Source: Flabesymbios commensalis
Taxonomy: Eukaryota > Annelida > Polychaeta > Terebellida > Flabelligeridae
Direction of reading: 5' to 3'
DNA: 64,000 bases
NCBI GenBank assembly: GCA_964017125.1
Contig: OZ024903.1
Coordinates: 80,090,416-80,154,415 of the forward strand
A program made the position numbers and the translations under genes. The notes beneath the pieces are model-generated. The model was given only the letters and a program-made list of their open reading frames with translations. It did no database searches and had not been told where the DNA came from. Every line of letters begins with the position of its first letter. The first letter of the stretch is position 1. Below are positions 11,785 to 24,344 of this stretch, one piece after another.

Positions 11785-12235
11785 TGTAAAGGTGCATGTC
11801 GATCAAACGTCGGGGGCATCAATGTAAGTATAGGGCTTCTCACCAATAGGGGATTGGTGGTAACTGCCCCAACTCACTTCACTTCAGTCTTCATTCCCGT
11901 CGGGACGACGGAACACAAATAACTCAGTTAATTCATCTTTCGGTTCATTCTTGTTTATTTAGTCTAGACGTTGTAACAACTTTAGTGCACACATTTCCAC
12001 GCGGAACGCGACAACCTAGCCAGCGGCTCGGCACTTGAGTCTAGGAGACGTCTGCTCAACTCGGCAGCCTGGGAGTGGCGCGCATCGCTTGATTCAGCTC
12101 GATTCGAAATTGAGGCTAGGCGGGCTACCGCCTCTCGTCAAAGGTCGGAAACGCCCGAGCCAGCCCGAACGGTGAGACGCGGGTTCCCACAAGTTCCCAC
12201 GTGGGCCTCTTGTCAGCACTGTAAATCTAGCATGA
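11785..12235 (-). mobile_element. LTR fragment with tRNA-Trp-like primer site
   Basis: On the minus strand this reads like an LTR ending in CTTACA at 11823, followed at 11822-11801 by TTGATGCCCCCGACGT, which resembles the complement of a tRNA-Trp 3' end (TGGTGACCCCGACGTG). About 40 bp further on, TTTACA-TTGGTGACC repeats the same kind of LTR/primer-site junction. A polyadenylation-type TAAATAAACAAG lies at 11950-11961. The right boundary is unclear, before the microsatellite at 12243. tRNA-Trp priming is known for CsRn1-type Gypsy elements. It is an old, incomplete fossil. Confidence 0.55.
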
Positions 12236-12242
12236 CCTTTAT

Positions 12243-12403
12243 GCAAGTGAATGAGTGAGTGAATGAGTGAGTGAATGAGTGAGTGAGTGAGTGAGTGAGT
12301 GAGTGAGTGAGTGAGTGAGTGAGTGAGTGAGTGAGTGAGTGAGTGAGTGAGTGAGTGAGTGATTGATTGATTGATTGATTGATTGATCGATCGATCGATC
12401 GAT

Positions 12404-12460
<57 letters not shown>

Positions 12461-12463
12461 AAT
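12243..12463. repeat. compound tetranucleotide microsatellite (GAGT/GATT/GATC)
   Basis: About 220 bp: (TGAG)n with a few TGAA, then (TGAT)n, a block of (CGAT)n, then (TGAT)n again. Open frames across it are artefacts. Confidence 0.97.
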
Positions 12464-12811
12464 TGATTTTTTATAAAATGCAATAATTAATTACGTTTTG
12501 CTGTGTGTTTTGTTAATGTAAAAGTATTTTATAATGAGCCCAATAGCTTTTTATTAGCTTCCCCCTTTAGCCGTTTTTTCTCATTCGATTAATTCTCCTT
12601 TAAGGAGGTATTTCTTATTCCTATTTTACATGATCTCACATGAAATGCGAGGCTTTTAAGCTATTATAATATCTGCTTACTTTGGTTGTTGTGTTATTGT
12701 GTTATTTCGTTGACGATATTTAATTCCCTTATCTCTTCAAGCGTATTTTCGTATGCAATCTAGACTCATTTAGTTTTGCCCCTTCAGCTCTTTTTTTATT
12801 CGATCGTGTCT

Positions 12812-12862
12812 ATGGTATTGGGCAGTGCTCTAATGCAGTGGTTAAAGCTGCCTGTCTGGAAA
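12812..12862 (+). mobile_element. 5' fragment of a SINE split by the foldback element
   Basis: GCAGTGGTTAAAGCTGCCTG corresponds to the A-box head of the SINE (compare TAGTGGTTAGCACCGCTGCC at 38456-38475). The rest continues after the foldback element at 18614. Confidence 0.65.
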
Positions 12863-15800
12863 TAGTACAGCAGCATACACCAAAAAAGAGCCATATTTAA
12901 GGAGTTACCTAAACCGGCGGTACAACATTTGTCCACATGTCTAGAACTGCTCCCAGGGGTCTCTAGATACAGAATCTGGTTGATGACATTGCTGGAAATG
13001 GGGGCGGGCTGAGAATTTGACACTTTTGTACACCTACCCGATTTTTAGAGAAAATATTCGCTAAAATATGATTTTCGCGTCATTCTCACTCTATCACAAT
13101 GTTGGGCCAGGTAAATCAAATATTGTTGTATTTAGTTTTTTCTATCCATCAGGTCATATATCTGTGGAGATAAAATAGTAAAAAAATTGATAATTTTGCA
13201 CTAGCATCCTACCTCTAAGGGCTATTTTGGATATTGTCAATATTTTGTTTCATTTTTTTGCATATAGTTTAGGACAGCAGGTTCGTTTCGTTTCTGCACG
13301 AAAGTCTCCATGAGCGATACGATTTGGTTCAGATACATCCCTTTAGTCAGAATTAGGTGACCAATGCTTGATTCGTCCAGTAATTGATCATTATGGCCAA
13401 TTTCAAAATGGCCGCCGTAAAATCCATGGTTTTTCCCGAAAAGTATTATTGAACATGGTTTTCCTAAATTTCGCATCACAAGCACGGTTTGAGTGTCTAA
13501 TCTTACATTTTATCGCTCTTTCAAGTATTTACAAATGCTGGGATGTGATATTTAAGACTCAATCCAAGATGGCTGCCAGAAATGATCAAGAAAATGTTCA
13601 AAATTTCACATTTTCTTGCAAATATTTTCTAAGCACATGTTTTATCATGTAAGAAAACCCCCACGATCGGTGTCATTTGGTTCAGAGACAACCCTTGAGT
13701 GAAAATCATATGATTAGTGCTTGATTTGTAGAGTAATTAATCAATATGGCCGATTTTAAAATGGCTACCGTGAAATCAATGCTTAATCTTCAAATGCATA
13801 ATTCAACATGGCTTGCTTAATTTTTATCGCAGAAACACGATTTTCGTGTCTTTTATTATATTTTAATGCTGAATGAATCCACTGAATATATATATGTATA
13901 TTTTAGGTGCTCGAATATGTTATGTAAGAACCAATCCAAGATGGCCACCGTAAAAATGGCAAATAATATTTTCGAAACTTTTGAAAATAGTTCATGAGCA
14001 CACGTTCTGCTCTGTACGAAAACCTCAGTAAGCGGTATTATTTGGTTTAGAGGCATATATTAAGTCAAAATCAGGTGATTAATTTTTGATTTATCAAGTA
14101 AATAATCATTATGGCTATTTCAAAATGGCCGCCATTAAATAAATGCATTATTGAACATTGGCTACCTAATAGTCATATCATAAACACGGGTTTGATGTAA
14201 TATCTTAAAGCGACAGAATCAGGCTAAAATCATAAAAAAAACGGTAATTTTCCTTTGGCTTCTTAATATGACCATATGATGTAATCATGTCCATAGACTA
14301 GAACTGCAATTTTTTTTGTGCTGCGCATTTACCAACCAATCAAAACATAGAGACGAAATTCCCATATTCTTATTTTGGATATATACTACAGCAACAAATG
14401 TCACTTTTGTAGTGGCTTACATAATTTTCAAGGTGGCTGTTATCACTTCTTCACTGGCCAAGATAACTTGTGTAGTTGCTGAGATAACTTTTAAAATCGC
14501 TCTGATCACTTCTTCAGTGGTCAAAATCACTTTTGTAGTGGCTGAGATGACTTTTAGAATGGCTGTAATCACTTTATCAGTGGTCAAGATCACCTTTGTA
14601 TGGGTTTAGATAATTTTTAAAGTGGCTGTGATCACTTCTTCAGAGGCTAAGATCAATTTGTTGTGGCTTAGATAACTTTTTCAGTGGCTGACACCAGTTT
14701 GTTAGTGGCCAAGATCACCTTTGTAGAGGCTAACATAACTTTTAAAGTGGCTGTGATCACTTCTTCAGTTGTCAAGATAACTTTTCTAGTGGCTGAGATA
14801 ACTTTTAAAGTTGCTATAATCACTTCTTCTGTGGCCAAGATCACTTAGCATTGGCTAAGATAACTTTTCAAGTGGTTCTGATCACTTTTGCCCAAGATCA
14901 CTTTTGTAGTTGCTGCCTTATCTTTTAAAGTGGCTGTGATCACTTCTTCAGTGGTCAAGATCACTTTGGTAGTGGCTGAGATAACTTTTAAAATGGTTGT
15001 AATCACTTCTTTAGTGGTCAAGATCACTTTTGTAGTGGTTTAGATAATTTTTAAAGTGGCTGTGATCACTTTAGTGGCCAAGATCACTTTTGTATCAGCT
15101 GACATAATTTTAAAAGTGGATGTTATCACTTCTTCACTGGTCAAGATCACCTTTGTAGTGGCTGAGCTACCTGTTAAAGTCGCTCTGATCACTTCTTCAG
15201 TGTTCAAGATAACTTTTGTAGTGGCTGAGATAACTTTTAAACTGGTTCTAATCACTTCTTGGGTGGTCAAAATCACTTTTGTCATGGCTGAGATGACTTT
15301 TAGAATGGTTGTAATCACTTCTTTAGTGGTCAAGATCACACTTGTAGTGGTTTAGATCATTTTAAACGTGGCTGTGATCACTTCTTCAGCGGCCAAGATC
15401 ACTCTGTAATGGCTTAGATAACTTTTTTCAGTGGCTGACACCAGTTTGTTTGTGAGCAAAATCAACTTTGTAGTGGCTGACATAACTTTTAAAGTGGGTA
15501 TGATCACTTCTTGGGTGGTCATGATAACTTGCTTGTGTAGTGGCGGAAATAACTTTTAAAGTGGATGTCATCACTTATTTAGTCGTCAAGATCACTTTTC
15601 TAGTGGCTTAAATCATTTTCAAAGTGTGTGTGGTGGCTTCTTTAGTGACCAAGATCACTTTTGTAGTGGCTGAGATAACTTTTAAGGTTGTTGTGATCAC
15701 TTTTTCAGTGGTCAAGATCACTTTTGTAGTGGCTGAGATAACTTTTAAAGTGGTTCTAATCACTTCTTCGGTGGCAAAGATCACTTTTGTAGTGGCTGAG

Positions 15801-18613
15801 ATGACTTTTAGAATGGTTGTAATCACTACTTCATCAGTGGTCAAGATCACTTTTGTAGTAGTTTAGCTAATTTTTAAAGTGGCTTTGATCACTTATTCAG
15901 TGTCCAAGATCACTTTGTAGTGGCTGACGTAATTTGCAAAGTGTCTGTTATCACTTCTTCAGTGGTCAAGATCACTTTTGTAGTAGCTTAGTTAACTTTT
16001 GAAATGGCTGTAATCACTTCTTCGGTGGTTGAGATCACTTTTGTCACGGCAGAGATAACTTTTAGAATGGTTGCAATCACTTCTTCAGTGGTTAAGATCA
16101 CTTTTGTAGTGGTTTAGATCATTTACAAAGTGGGTGTGGCCGCTTTTTTAATGGCCAAGATAACTTTTCTAGTGGCTGAGATAACTTTTAAAGTTGGTGT
16201 GATCACTTCTGCAGTGGCGAAGATCACTTTGTAGTGGCTTAGATAACTTTTGAAATGGCTGTAATCACTTCTTCGGTGGTTGAGATCACTTTTGTCACGG
16301 CAGAGATAACTTTTAGAGTGGTTGCAATCACTTCTTCAGTGGCCAAGATAATTTTGTAATGGCTTAGATAACTTTTTCAGTGGCTGACACCAGTTTGCTA
16401 GTGGCCAAGATCACCTTTGCCATGGCTGAGATAACTTTAAAAGCGGCTGTGATCACTCATTTAGTTGTAAAGATCACTTTTGTAGTGGCTTAGATCATTT
16501 TCAAAGTGGGTGTGATCGCTTCTTTAGTGGCCAAGATCACTTTTGTAGTGGCTGAGATAACTTTTAAAGTGGTTATTATTACTTCTTCGGTGGTCAAGAT
16601 CACTTTTGTAGTGGTTTAGATAATTTTTAAGGTGGCTATGATCACTTCTTCAGTGGCTAAGATCACTGTGTAGTGGCTTAGATAACTTTTTCAGTGGCTG
16701 ACACCATTTTTTAGTGGCCAAGATTACCTTTGCAGTGGCTGAGATAACTTTTAAAGTGCCTATGATCACTTATTTAGTCGTCAAGATCACTTTTGTAGTG
16801 GCTTAGATCATTTTCAAAGTGGGTGTGATCGCTTCTTTAATGGCCAAGATAACTTTTGTAGTGGCTGAGATAACTTTTAAAGTTGATGTGATCACTTCTG
16901 CAGTGGCCAAGATCACTTTGTAGTGGCTTAGATAACTTTGTCAGTGGCTGATACCAGTTTGTTAGTGGCCAAGGTCACCCTTGTAGTGGCTGAGATAACT
17001 TTTAAGGTGGCTGTGATCTCTGGAGTAAACACTAAAACAGTGTTTCTATAATGATCATTACGTAGAACATGTCTAGCAATTTAAAGGGAACTGAATGTTC
17101 ATTTTTAGGAGAAAAGGTTTAGGTCACCTGGGCCAAAGCTGAACAAACCCATATTTTCTTGTCATTTTAACTGCTGCCATTTTAGATTAAAGTACTTAAC
17201 ATTACTTTCAGTGGATTCACTGAAAAGTAAAATGCAAAAATAAATACAAAGATCGTGTTTTTAAATGACTATTATATTATGCACAACATGTTCAATAAAG
17301 CATTTTAGAAATATCCATTGATTTCATGGCGGCCAGTTTGTAATCGGCCATAAGTATTAATTACTTGACAAATCAAGCATTAATAACCTGATCTTGGCTC
17401 ATAAGACGTCTCGGAAATAAATAATACCGCTCATGGATGTTTTCATACAGATATAGAATAGAGCGTGTGCTCATAAATTATTTGTAAAATGGTGCGACAT
17501 TTTGACAATGTTGCGGCGGCCAACTTGAATTTCTATTTTTTTCTATTTATAATACTTTTAATGGACATAGAGAAGATTAAAAAGTAAGATTAGACACTTA
17601 CCCGGTAAATCGTGTCTGTGAGATAACTGTGTGACAAACATGTTTAATAATGCATTTTATGACAATTACCGGTAATTGATTTCACGGCGACTATTTTGAA
17701 ATAGGCCATAATTATTAATTGTTCTACACATCAATCATTAATCACCTGATTTTTGTTCATGGGTTCGTGTCTCTCAATGAAATGATACCGCTCATGGAGG
17801 TGATCGTACACCATTAGAGCCTGTGCTTATAAACTATTTGCAAAAAAGTGAAATTTTGAGCATTTTCTTCACCATTTTCTGGCGGCCATCTTGGATTCGG
17901 TGGTAAATATCACATTACAGCATTTGTAATACTCAAGCGCGCATTAAAATGTAAGAATTAATACCAAAAGTGTGATTGTGATGTAAAATTTAAGAAAACC
18001 GTGTTTGATAATACATTTCAGGAGAAATCATGGATTTTACGGCGGCCATTTTGAAATTGACCATAATGATCAATTACTCGAAAAATCAAGCATTGGTTAC
18101 CTAATTCTGACTTATAAGGGATGTATCCGAGCCAAATGGTACCGCTCATGGAGACTTTCGTGCAGAAGCGAGCCTGTTGTCATAAACTATTTGCAAAAAA
18201 ATGGAAAAAAATTACAATTTTGAAAAATTTCATTTTGCGACATATCTACAATATTCAAAATAGCTCTTCGAGGTGGGATGCTAGTGCAACATTATATTTT
18301 GTTTACTATTTTATCCACACAGATATATGACCTGATGGATAGAAAAAACTAAATACAACAATATTTGATTTAACTGGCCCAACATTGTGATAGAGTGAGA
18401 ATGACGCGAAAATCATATTTAAGCGAATATTTTCTCTAAAAAAATTGGGTAGGTGTACAAAAGTGCCAAATTCTCAGCCCGCCCCCATTTCCGGCAATGT
18501 CATCACCCAGATTTTGTATCTAGAGATCCCTGAGAACAATTCTAGACATGTGGACAACTGTTGTACCGCCGGCTTAGGTACCTCGAAAATTTGGTCCCTC
18601 TGCTGCTGTACTA
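12863..18613. mobile_element. 5.75-kb foldback-type element with long inverted arms
   Basis: Starts TAGTACAGCAGC and ends with its complement GCTGCTGTACTA. The left arm (12863 to about 14215) and right arm (about 17045-18613) are inverted copies over ~1.4-1.5 kb. The outer ~450 bp match well. The inner parts consist of ~290-bp diverged units containing AAAATGGCCGCCGTAAAATC. The centre is a 63-bp tandem array. Flanking AAA at 12860-12862 and 18614-18616, together with the two halves of one SINE outside, indicate insertion with a 3-bp target duplication. There is no transposase. It resembles Foldback or Galileo-like DNA elements in layout, though I cannot assign a superfamily. Confidence 0.8.
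14390..17030. repeat. 63-bp tandem array, ~40 copies, core of the foldback element
   Basis: The unit is about 63 bp, built from two half-units with GATCACTT...GTGG themes (such as AAGATCACTTTTGTAGTGGC and GAGATAACTTTTAAAGTGG). Because 63 is a multiple of three, open frames of 60-100 codons appear on both strands; these are not genes. Larger periodic variants (a block with GACACCAGTTTGTTAGTGG) recur every several units. Confidence 0.95.
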
Positions 18614-18880
18614 AAAGTTCGTTCCCCGCTCTGGCACTGAGGTGTCAAAGGAACAAACGTTTCATTCCTGCTCACTCGTAATGATTGTGGGCATCTCTTG
18701 TGACCGAGGGGTAGCGTGCTCGGCCTCAGGCCGCCAGGGATCAATTTCAGAATTATGTGTCTGGAGAGCAGTGTCACCCATTCATCTGAGCATCATTAGA
18801 AGATTATCCTGGCCCAGTTTTAGCCAATATGCGCACAAAGGTGGCCTAAAAACCCGTTCATTCATTCCCCTGGTATTTTT
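18614..18880 (+). mobile_element. 3' part of the SINE split by the foldback element
   Basis: Begins AAAGTTCGTTCCCCG (B box of the first tRNA-like part). It continues through the second tRNA-like part (GACCGAGGGGTAGCGTGCTC) and the tail domain (TCCTGGCCCAGTTTTAGCC ... AAAGGTGGCCTAAA). Confidence 0.8.
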
Positions 18881-20540
18881 GTTTTTAATTTCTATTTTAC
18901 AAAATTTTACATGGAATATGTGTCTTTAAAGCTATATCTAATTACCTCGGTTTTTGCTGTTTTTGACAAGAAATAACTTTTGTTGACGATATTTACTTCC
19001 TTTACCTCCTCAGCCGTATTTTATGATGCAATTTCACCGATTCCGTTGTTTAAGAAGAAGCATCTCTTACCGACGCATTGTCCATTCATCAGCCGTTTAT
19101 ATCTCATTTGCTCTGTTCTTCGGGTAGTTTTTTTTTATTTTTCTCTCTTTACATAATTTCAAATAATACTAGCTAGTCCGGAGGCAGGTCTATTTATCTA
19201 TTTCAACTTTTTCTTACATGCAATTTTGTCTAGTTTTCGAATATGGTGAAAAAATGTAGTGTATCTCTAAGTAAAAGTGATAAGCTAGCATAATACTACT
19301 TTTAAAATACAGTAGATACGTGAAACCAACGCAAAATGTAAGTAAGTACCTCTACCCTCAAACATGATCACAAATAAAGTGGAAAAGCAAAGTTTGAAAG
19401 TTAATATGGTTACCACGGAAACCACTTTTCATAAAACAAATTAATTGCAATATATTAATGCCATGATATTGGCACAAGTTGTTTTGTTAAACGTTTATGT
19501 GTTTATAATTGCAATTTTCTGGAATGTAAATATAGAAATTAATTATCTTGATATACATATATCTATATGTACTGGCACATATTCTCTACTAACCAATTGA
19601 ACACTGAAACCCGGGCACCACACCCACCCCTCCGCTAAATTCCCAGAGAGGAGGGGCGCCAAAATCTACTATATTTTGTACAATCAAAAATGTCTGAGCA
19701 CATCAGCGGAATATATAGTATATCACCGCCTAGCTAGGAGCAAATAGAATATGGGGTGGGGTCATGCGTTATTGGGAAATCACCTCGAGGTCATATCAAG
19801 GTCATTCTCTCAGCTCATCTCAAGGTCAAACTGGTGAAGCGTAGGGAAATATTCATTTTTTGCCTTTTTTAATCCTTTTTTTCTGACAGATCGACACCAA
19901 TTATAGGCTTAATCCATTTAAAGGCTGATTATTGATGATTAGGTCAACTGTTAGATGAATTTGAGAAATCTTTAGAAATTTGCGCTAGAGGGCAATATTC
20001 AAAGTCAAAGGTTAATTTCAAGATCAAATATGAGTTTGCAAGAAGTGAAGGTAGGAACAAGTGCGATACCTCTTTTTCTTGTATTTAATACTAGCAAATG
20101 TATTGTTTATATTATTTACATGATATATGATTGTTACCAAATAAAGTTAGGGCATGTGTAATACCTCTTTTTATGGGATTATGACTGGAAAATACATTTA
20201 TGGTATTATTTTGGTGATTGGTGGTCATCTTTAAAGTCAAAAGATCAAAATCATGACAGTATCTTCTTTTACCAAATACATAATACCCCCTTTTGGTGAG
20301 ATTTTGACTGGATAATTATTCGTTCATGACATTATTTTGGTTATACAATGTCAGGTCCAAGGTCAAAAGTCATTAAATCGAAAGGGAAAAAATAAAAAAA
20401 ATTCACAAAGGCAAGTAGCAATAAGCAAATGTGTGATGTGATTTTAATTGGAGAATCAATTTTTCTAATAACTTTAATGATTAAAGGCCATCGTCAAGTT
20501 TAAAAAATATGATTGAAACTAAGAACAAGTGTAATGCATA
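18881..20540. other. unassigned stretch with weak ~120-bp repetition
   Basis: No gene seen. From about 19780 to 20510 there are diverged units built on AAGGTCAAAAGTC, TAATACCTCTTTTT and GACTGGA...ATTATTTTGGT at roughly 120-130-bp intervals, suggesting an old tandem repeat. Confidence 0.45.
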
Positions 20541-20559
20541 TTTTTCGTGTGAAAAGATG

Positions 20560-23060
20560 TAGGCCTAAGCGACCTAAAATGGAAAATTCATTGAGCAGCT
20601 TTCGCTGGCCTTTTGTTTGGCCTTTTCGGTTGTCCATTATCTTCTCTTCGTTGCCTTTTAATGCTTCGTCTTTGCACTTTAACGCCTTTTATCACCAATT
20701 AATGCCTGCACGTCACCTTTTAACACACCCCGTCGCACTTTAGCCTACTTTCCGTCGCTCTTTATACATTGCGTCGCCCTTTAGCTTATATTATTTAGCC
20801 TTCCGGTCACACTTTAACGCCCCTTAATCAGTCTTTGATGCATCTTCGCCGCTCTTTAACGCTTCTCCATTGCTCTTTGTCGCCTTTTAGTGCCACTTTG
20901 TAGCCATTTAGCATCTCCTTTTGCCCTCTAACGTCCTTTGATGCCTTTACGTCCTCGTTTAATGCCTCTCCATTGACATCTAACGCTTTCATCTGGCGCC
21001 CTTTAACACGTTCTCGCCTCCCCATCGCTGTTTAACGCCTTAATTCCCATCACCATCTAACGCCACTGCATCACCTTTCAACATTTATTATGTTGAAATT
21101 GAAGGCTTTCCCGTCAGAATTTAATGCCTTTTCGTCATTCTTTATTGCCATTTAACGCCTCTCTGTCACCTTTTAGTGCCCCATCATCACATTTAATGCA
21201 TCCACATTATTGCCCTTTAAATGATGTCTTTAAGTCACCTTAAATGCCTCTCCATCGAAATTTAGCACTTTCCCGTCATCATTTAACGATAGGCCTACTC
21301 TGTCGCGCTTTAATGCTTGTTGTCTTTGAACGCTTTCTCGTCACCTTTTAACGCCTCCCTATCGTCTTTAACGCCTTCCCATCACCATCTAACGGCTCTG
21401 CATTGCCCTAAACGCCTCCCAATTGCCCTTTGATGCCTTTCCATCGTCATTTAACACTTCCTCGGCGCACTGTAATGCCTCGCCGTCACCTCTTAACGCA
21501 CCCTGTTACACTTTGACGCTTTATCATTACGATTTAAAGGCTCCCCATTGCTCATTAACACCTTTCCATCGTCATGCAACGCTTTCTCGTTGCCCTTAAA
21601 CGCTTCCCCACAGCTTTTTAAAACATTTCCATCGCCATTTAACGCCTCTGTGTCACCCTTTATGCTCCTTTGTCACCCCTCAACGCCTCTCCATTGCCCT
21701 TCAACAACTCTACGTCGCATTCAATGCCTTTTCGTTGCCATTTAACGCCTTTCCATTGCTCTTTAACGCCTCTATGTCACCTTTTAAAGCCTCTCTATTG
21801 AGTTTTCCGTTGTCCTTTAACGCTTCTGTCTCCCTTAAACGCTTTCTAGTTGCCCTTATACGCCTTCTCATTACTGTTTAACACTTACCCACCACTCTTT
21901 AATGCCTTCCCATCATTATCTTACGCCCCCTCTTCGCCCTTTAACGTTTTCCCATCATCATTTAACGCTTCCTCGTCGACCTTAAATGCCTCTCTGGCAC
22001 CTTTTTTACGCACCCCATCACACTTTAACACCTCTTCATAGTCCTTGAATGAGTCCCCATTGGCCTTTAACGCCTCTCTGCCAGCTTTTAACTCATTCTC
22101 GTTGCCCTTAAACGCCTCGCCATCGCCTCCTATTCGCCCCTAAACGCCACCCCATTATCCTGTAATGCCTTCTTATTGCTTTATAACATATTTCCATCTT
22201 CATTTAACGCCTCGGTGTCGCCCTGTATGCTTCTTTGTCGCCCTTTAACGCCTCCTTATTGCCCCTTAACAATTCTATGTCGCTTTTCAATGCATTTTTG
22301 TTGCATTTTAACGCCTCCCTATTGCCCTTTAACGCCTCTATCTCGCCTTTAAAGCTTCTCCATCGACATCTAACGCATTTTTGTTGTCTTTTAGCGCTTC
22401 CTTGTCACCCTTTAGTGCCTTCTTGTTGCCCGTAAATGCCTTCTCGTCGCCTTTTAAAGCCCACCCATCGCCCTTTAACGCAACCCCATCATCCTTTAGC
22501 ACTTCCCTATCGTCCCTTAACGCTTCCTCGTCGTCGACTTTTAATGCCTCTCTGCCACCTTTCAATGCACCCTGTCGCATTTCAATGTGCTCCACCTTAA
22601 ATGACTCCCCATTGCCCCTTAACGCCTCTTTGTCGGACTTTAACGTTTTTTCGTCACCCTTAAATGCCTCCCCATCGCCTTCTGCCATCTCCATTTACCG
22701 CCTTTGTGTCACCCTTTATGCTTCTTTGTCTCCCTTCAGTGCCTCTTAATTTCCCTTTAACGTCTATACAACGTCATTTTATGCTTCTCCATTTACCCTT
22801 AGCACCTGTGACAATATAACACTTTTTAGTCTCCCTTAAACACCCCCGTCTCCTTTTAGCGCCTTCACATCTCTCTCTATCGCCGTCCCAACATCTTTAG
22901 CACTTGCTACACTTTAATGGCGTTTTCTCGCCTCCCCATCGCCCATTAACGCCTCATCCCCATTGCTTATTAGCGTAATAATGCTTTCAAGCCACCTTTC
23001 AATGCACCTGTTGCACTTAAACGCCTCTTCATCACCCTTCAACGCACCAACATCGCCTTT
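20560..23060. repeat. 2.5-kb minisatellite with ~21-bp period (CCCTTTAACGCCTCCCCATCG)
   Basis: Over a hundred diverged units such as TCGCCCTTTAACGCC and CTCCCCATC. The ~21-bp period equals seven codons, so stretches stay open: plus strand SPFNASL-type heptads, minus strand ALKGDKE-type heptads (for example 22338-22694). No frame is open across the array and there is no gene-like start, so I call it a minisatellite and not a gene. Confidence 0.9.
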
Positions 23061-23547
23061 TATTTTGTTTCAAATTGTTTTAATCATGGTTGCCGAATTA
23101 CTCATACGTTTGCCAAACATTTGCAAATCATTGACTGAATAAGTAACTGCAGCAGTTTATTTGCTGTGAAGTGTATTCCCAGTAATATTTATTTACATAC
23201 TTTCCTGTCCTTGCGACTGTAGGTCCGGAAAGGTCAATGCAATATAACACTTAAGGCTTATTCACAGATAACGGTGTGAAGAAAACTTATCACTTTTTGC
23301 TAAATTCATTTCTTGCTCGCTTTCATTATGTTTCATCACAGAGATGAGTGTGAAGAAGCCATATCACATTTTCGAAGTTCTATTTTTGCTCCGCAGCGTA
23401 ATGTTTTGTGTTTTGTCGCACCTAGTGTCCCACCTGCATCTGCTCGAAGTACATAGCATAGCCCGATAATCCATATAATAACTAGGAACCCTTTGATACC
23501 AGGCGATCAAGCTGCAGTGTAAATTTATGTATACAATTTTAAGTTCA

Positions 23548-23850
23548 TTAAACATGTTTTAAGTTCATTAAACATGTTAAATCTTTGTTATATTCCATGA
23601 TGTCGAATGTTTTAAAATCAAGTATGGAAATGACTCTGGGTTGAGTCTTGGGTTTATTGGGATGTTTGAAAACAGTATAAATAATATCGTGGTCACTTAA
23701 TGAGCATGGTATAACGCCTGAACAGACATATAGTTCAGGCATAGATGTATATATATGGTCAATCGTAGACATACTATACTTAAAGTAGATCGAGTGTAAT
23801 TTGTTATCAGCTGTGTACAGTTTAGTTAAAGTTCAATGTGGTGAGCTGGG
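23548..23850 (-). mobile_element. LINE endonuclease fragment
   Basis: The minus strand encodes the C-terminal part of an apurinic-type endonuclease domain: TIDHIYTSMPE ... SGVIPCSLSDHDIIYTVFKHP. The SDH motif and following residues are typical of CR1/Jockey-group LINEs. It is a short, isolated fragment. Confidence 0.75.
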
Positions 23851-24108
23851 TTCATGGCCAGAGTTTCATCATCGGGTACTCGTGAAATGTGGGATTTATG
23901 TCCCACACGGCTTGCCATAATTAAAACACACCACTATACATTATTTTCTTTGTCCGACCACTACATTCTAAGCCGGGAATGGAGAGATATTGTTTACCAA
24001 GTACAGACCAATTATCATGGTAGACATATGGTATTATAATCAGTCAGGTGTGGCCGAGTTGTTGATTATGAGGGATCCGCATTATGGTCAGATGTGTTTT
24101 AAGTCAGT

Positions 24109-24207
24109 TAAAATCCCCCGAGCTCTACATTCTTAACTGTGAAAAAGGCCTCGGCCTTCGGCCTCGACCCTTTTTACAGCTAATAATGTAGCGTTCCTCG
24201 GGCTTTA
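24109..24207. repeat. long imperfect palindrome (hairpin)
   Basis: Arms of about 45 nt: TCCCCCGAGCTCTACATTCT...AAGGCCTCGGCC and its complement GGCCTCGACCC...ATAATGTAGC...CCTCGGGC, with a 3-nt loop at about 24157. It may be a MITE or a structured RNA. Confidence 0.7.
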
Positions 24208-24344
24208 TCCTATAAAGAAGTGACGTGTGCGTTACAGAAGTTGAATACATGTATTAGGCCTATGCTAACAGGTACTGTCTGTCACATATCTTGCAGCACA
24301 AATTTCAATTCACAACATACTGGTTTCCAGACATCGTGATAATA

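Noticed and set aside
12094-12483. 129-codon frame with INQS/THSL repeats
   Set aside because: Translation of the TGAG/TGAT microsatellite plus LTR-like sequence.
14316-15866. Six frames of 60-99 codons on both strands
   Set aside because: Products of the 63-bp repeat period; no start context, no consistent frame across the array.
24043-24075. tRNA-Leu-like start (GTGTGGCCGAGTTGTTGATTA)
   Set aside because: No B box or acceptor-stem partner within 100 bp; only an A-box likeness.
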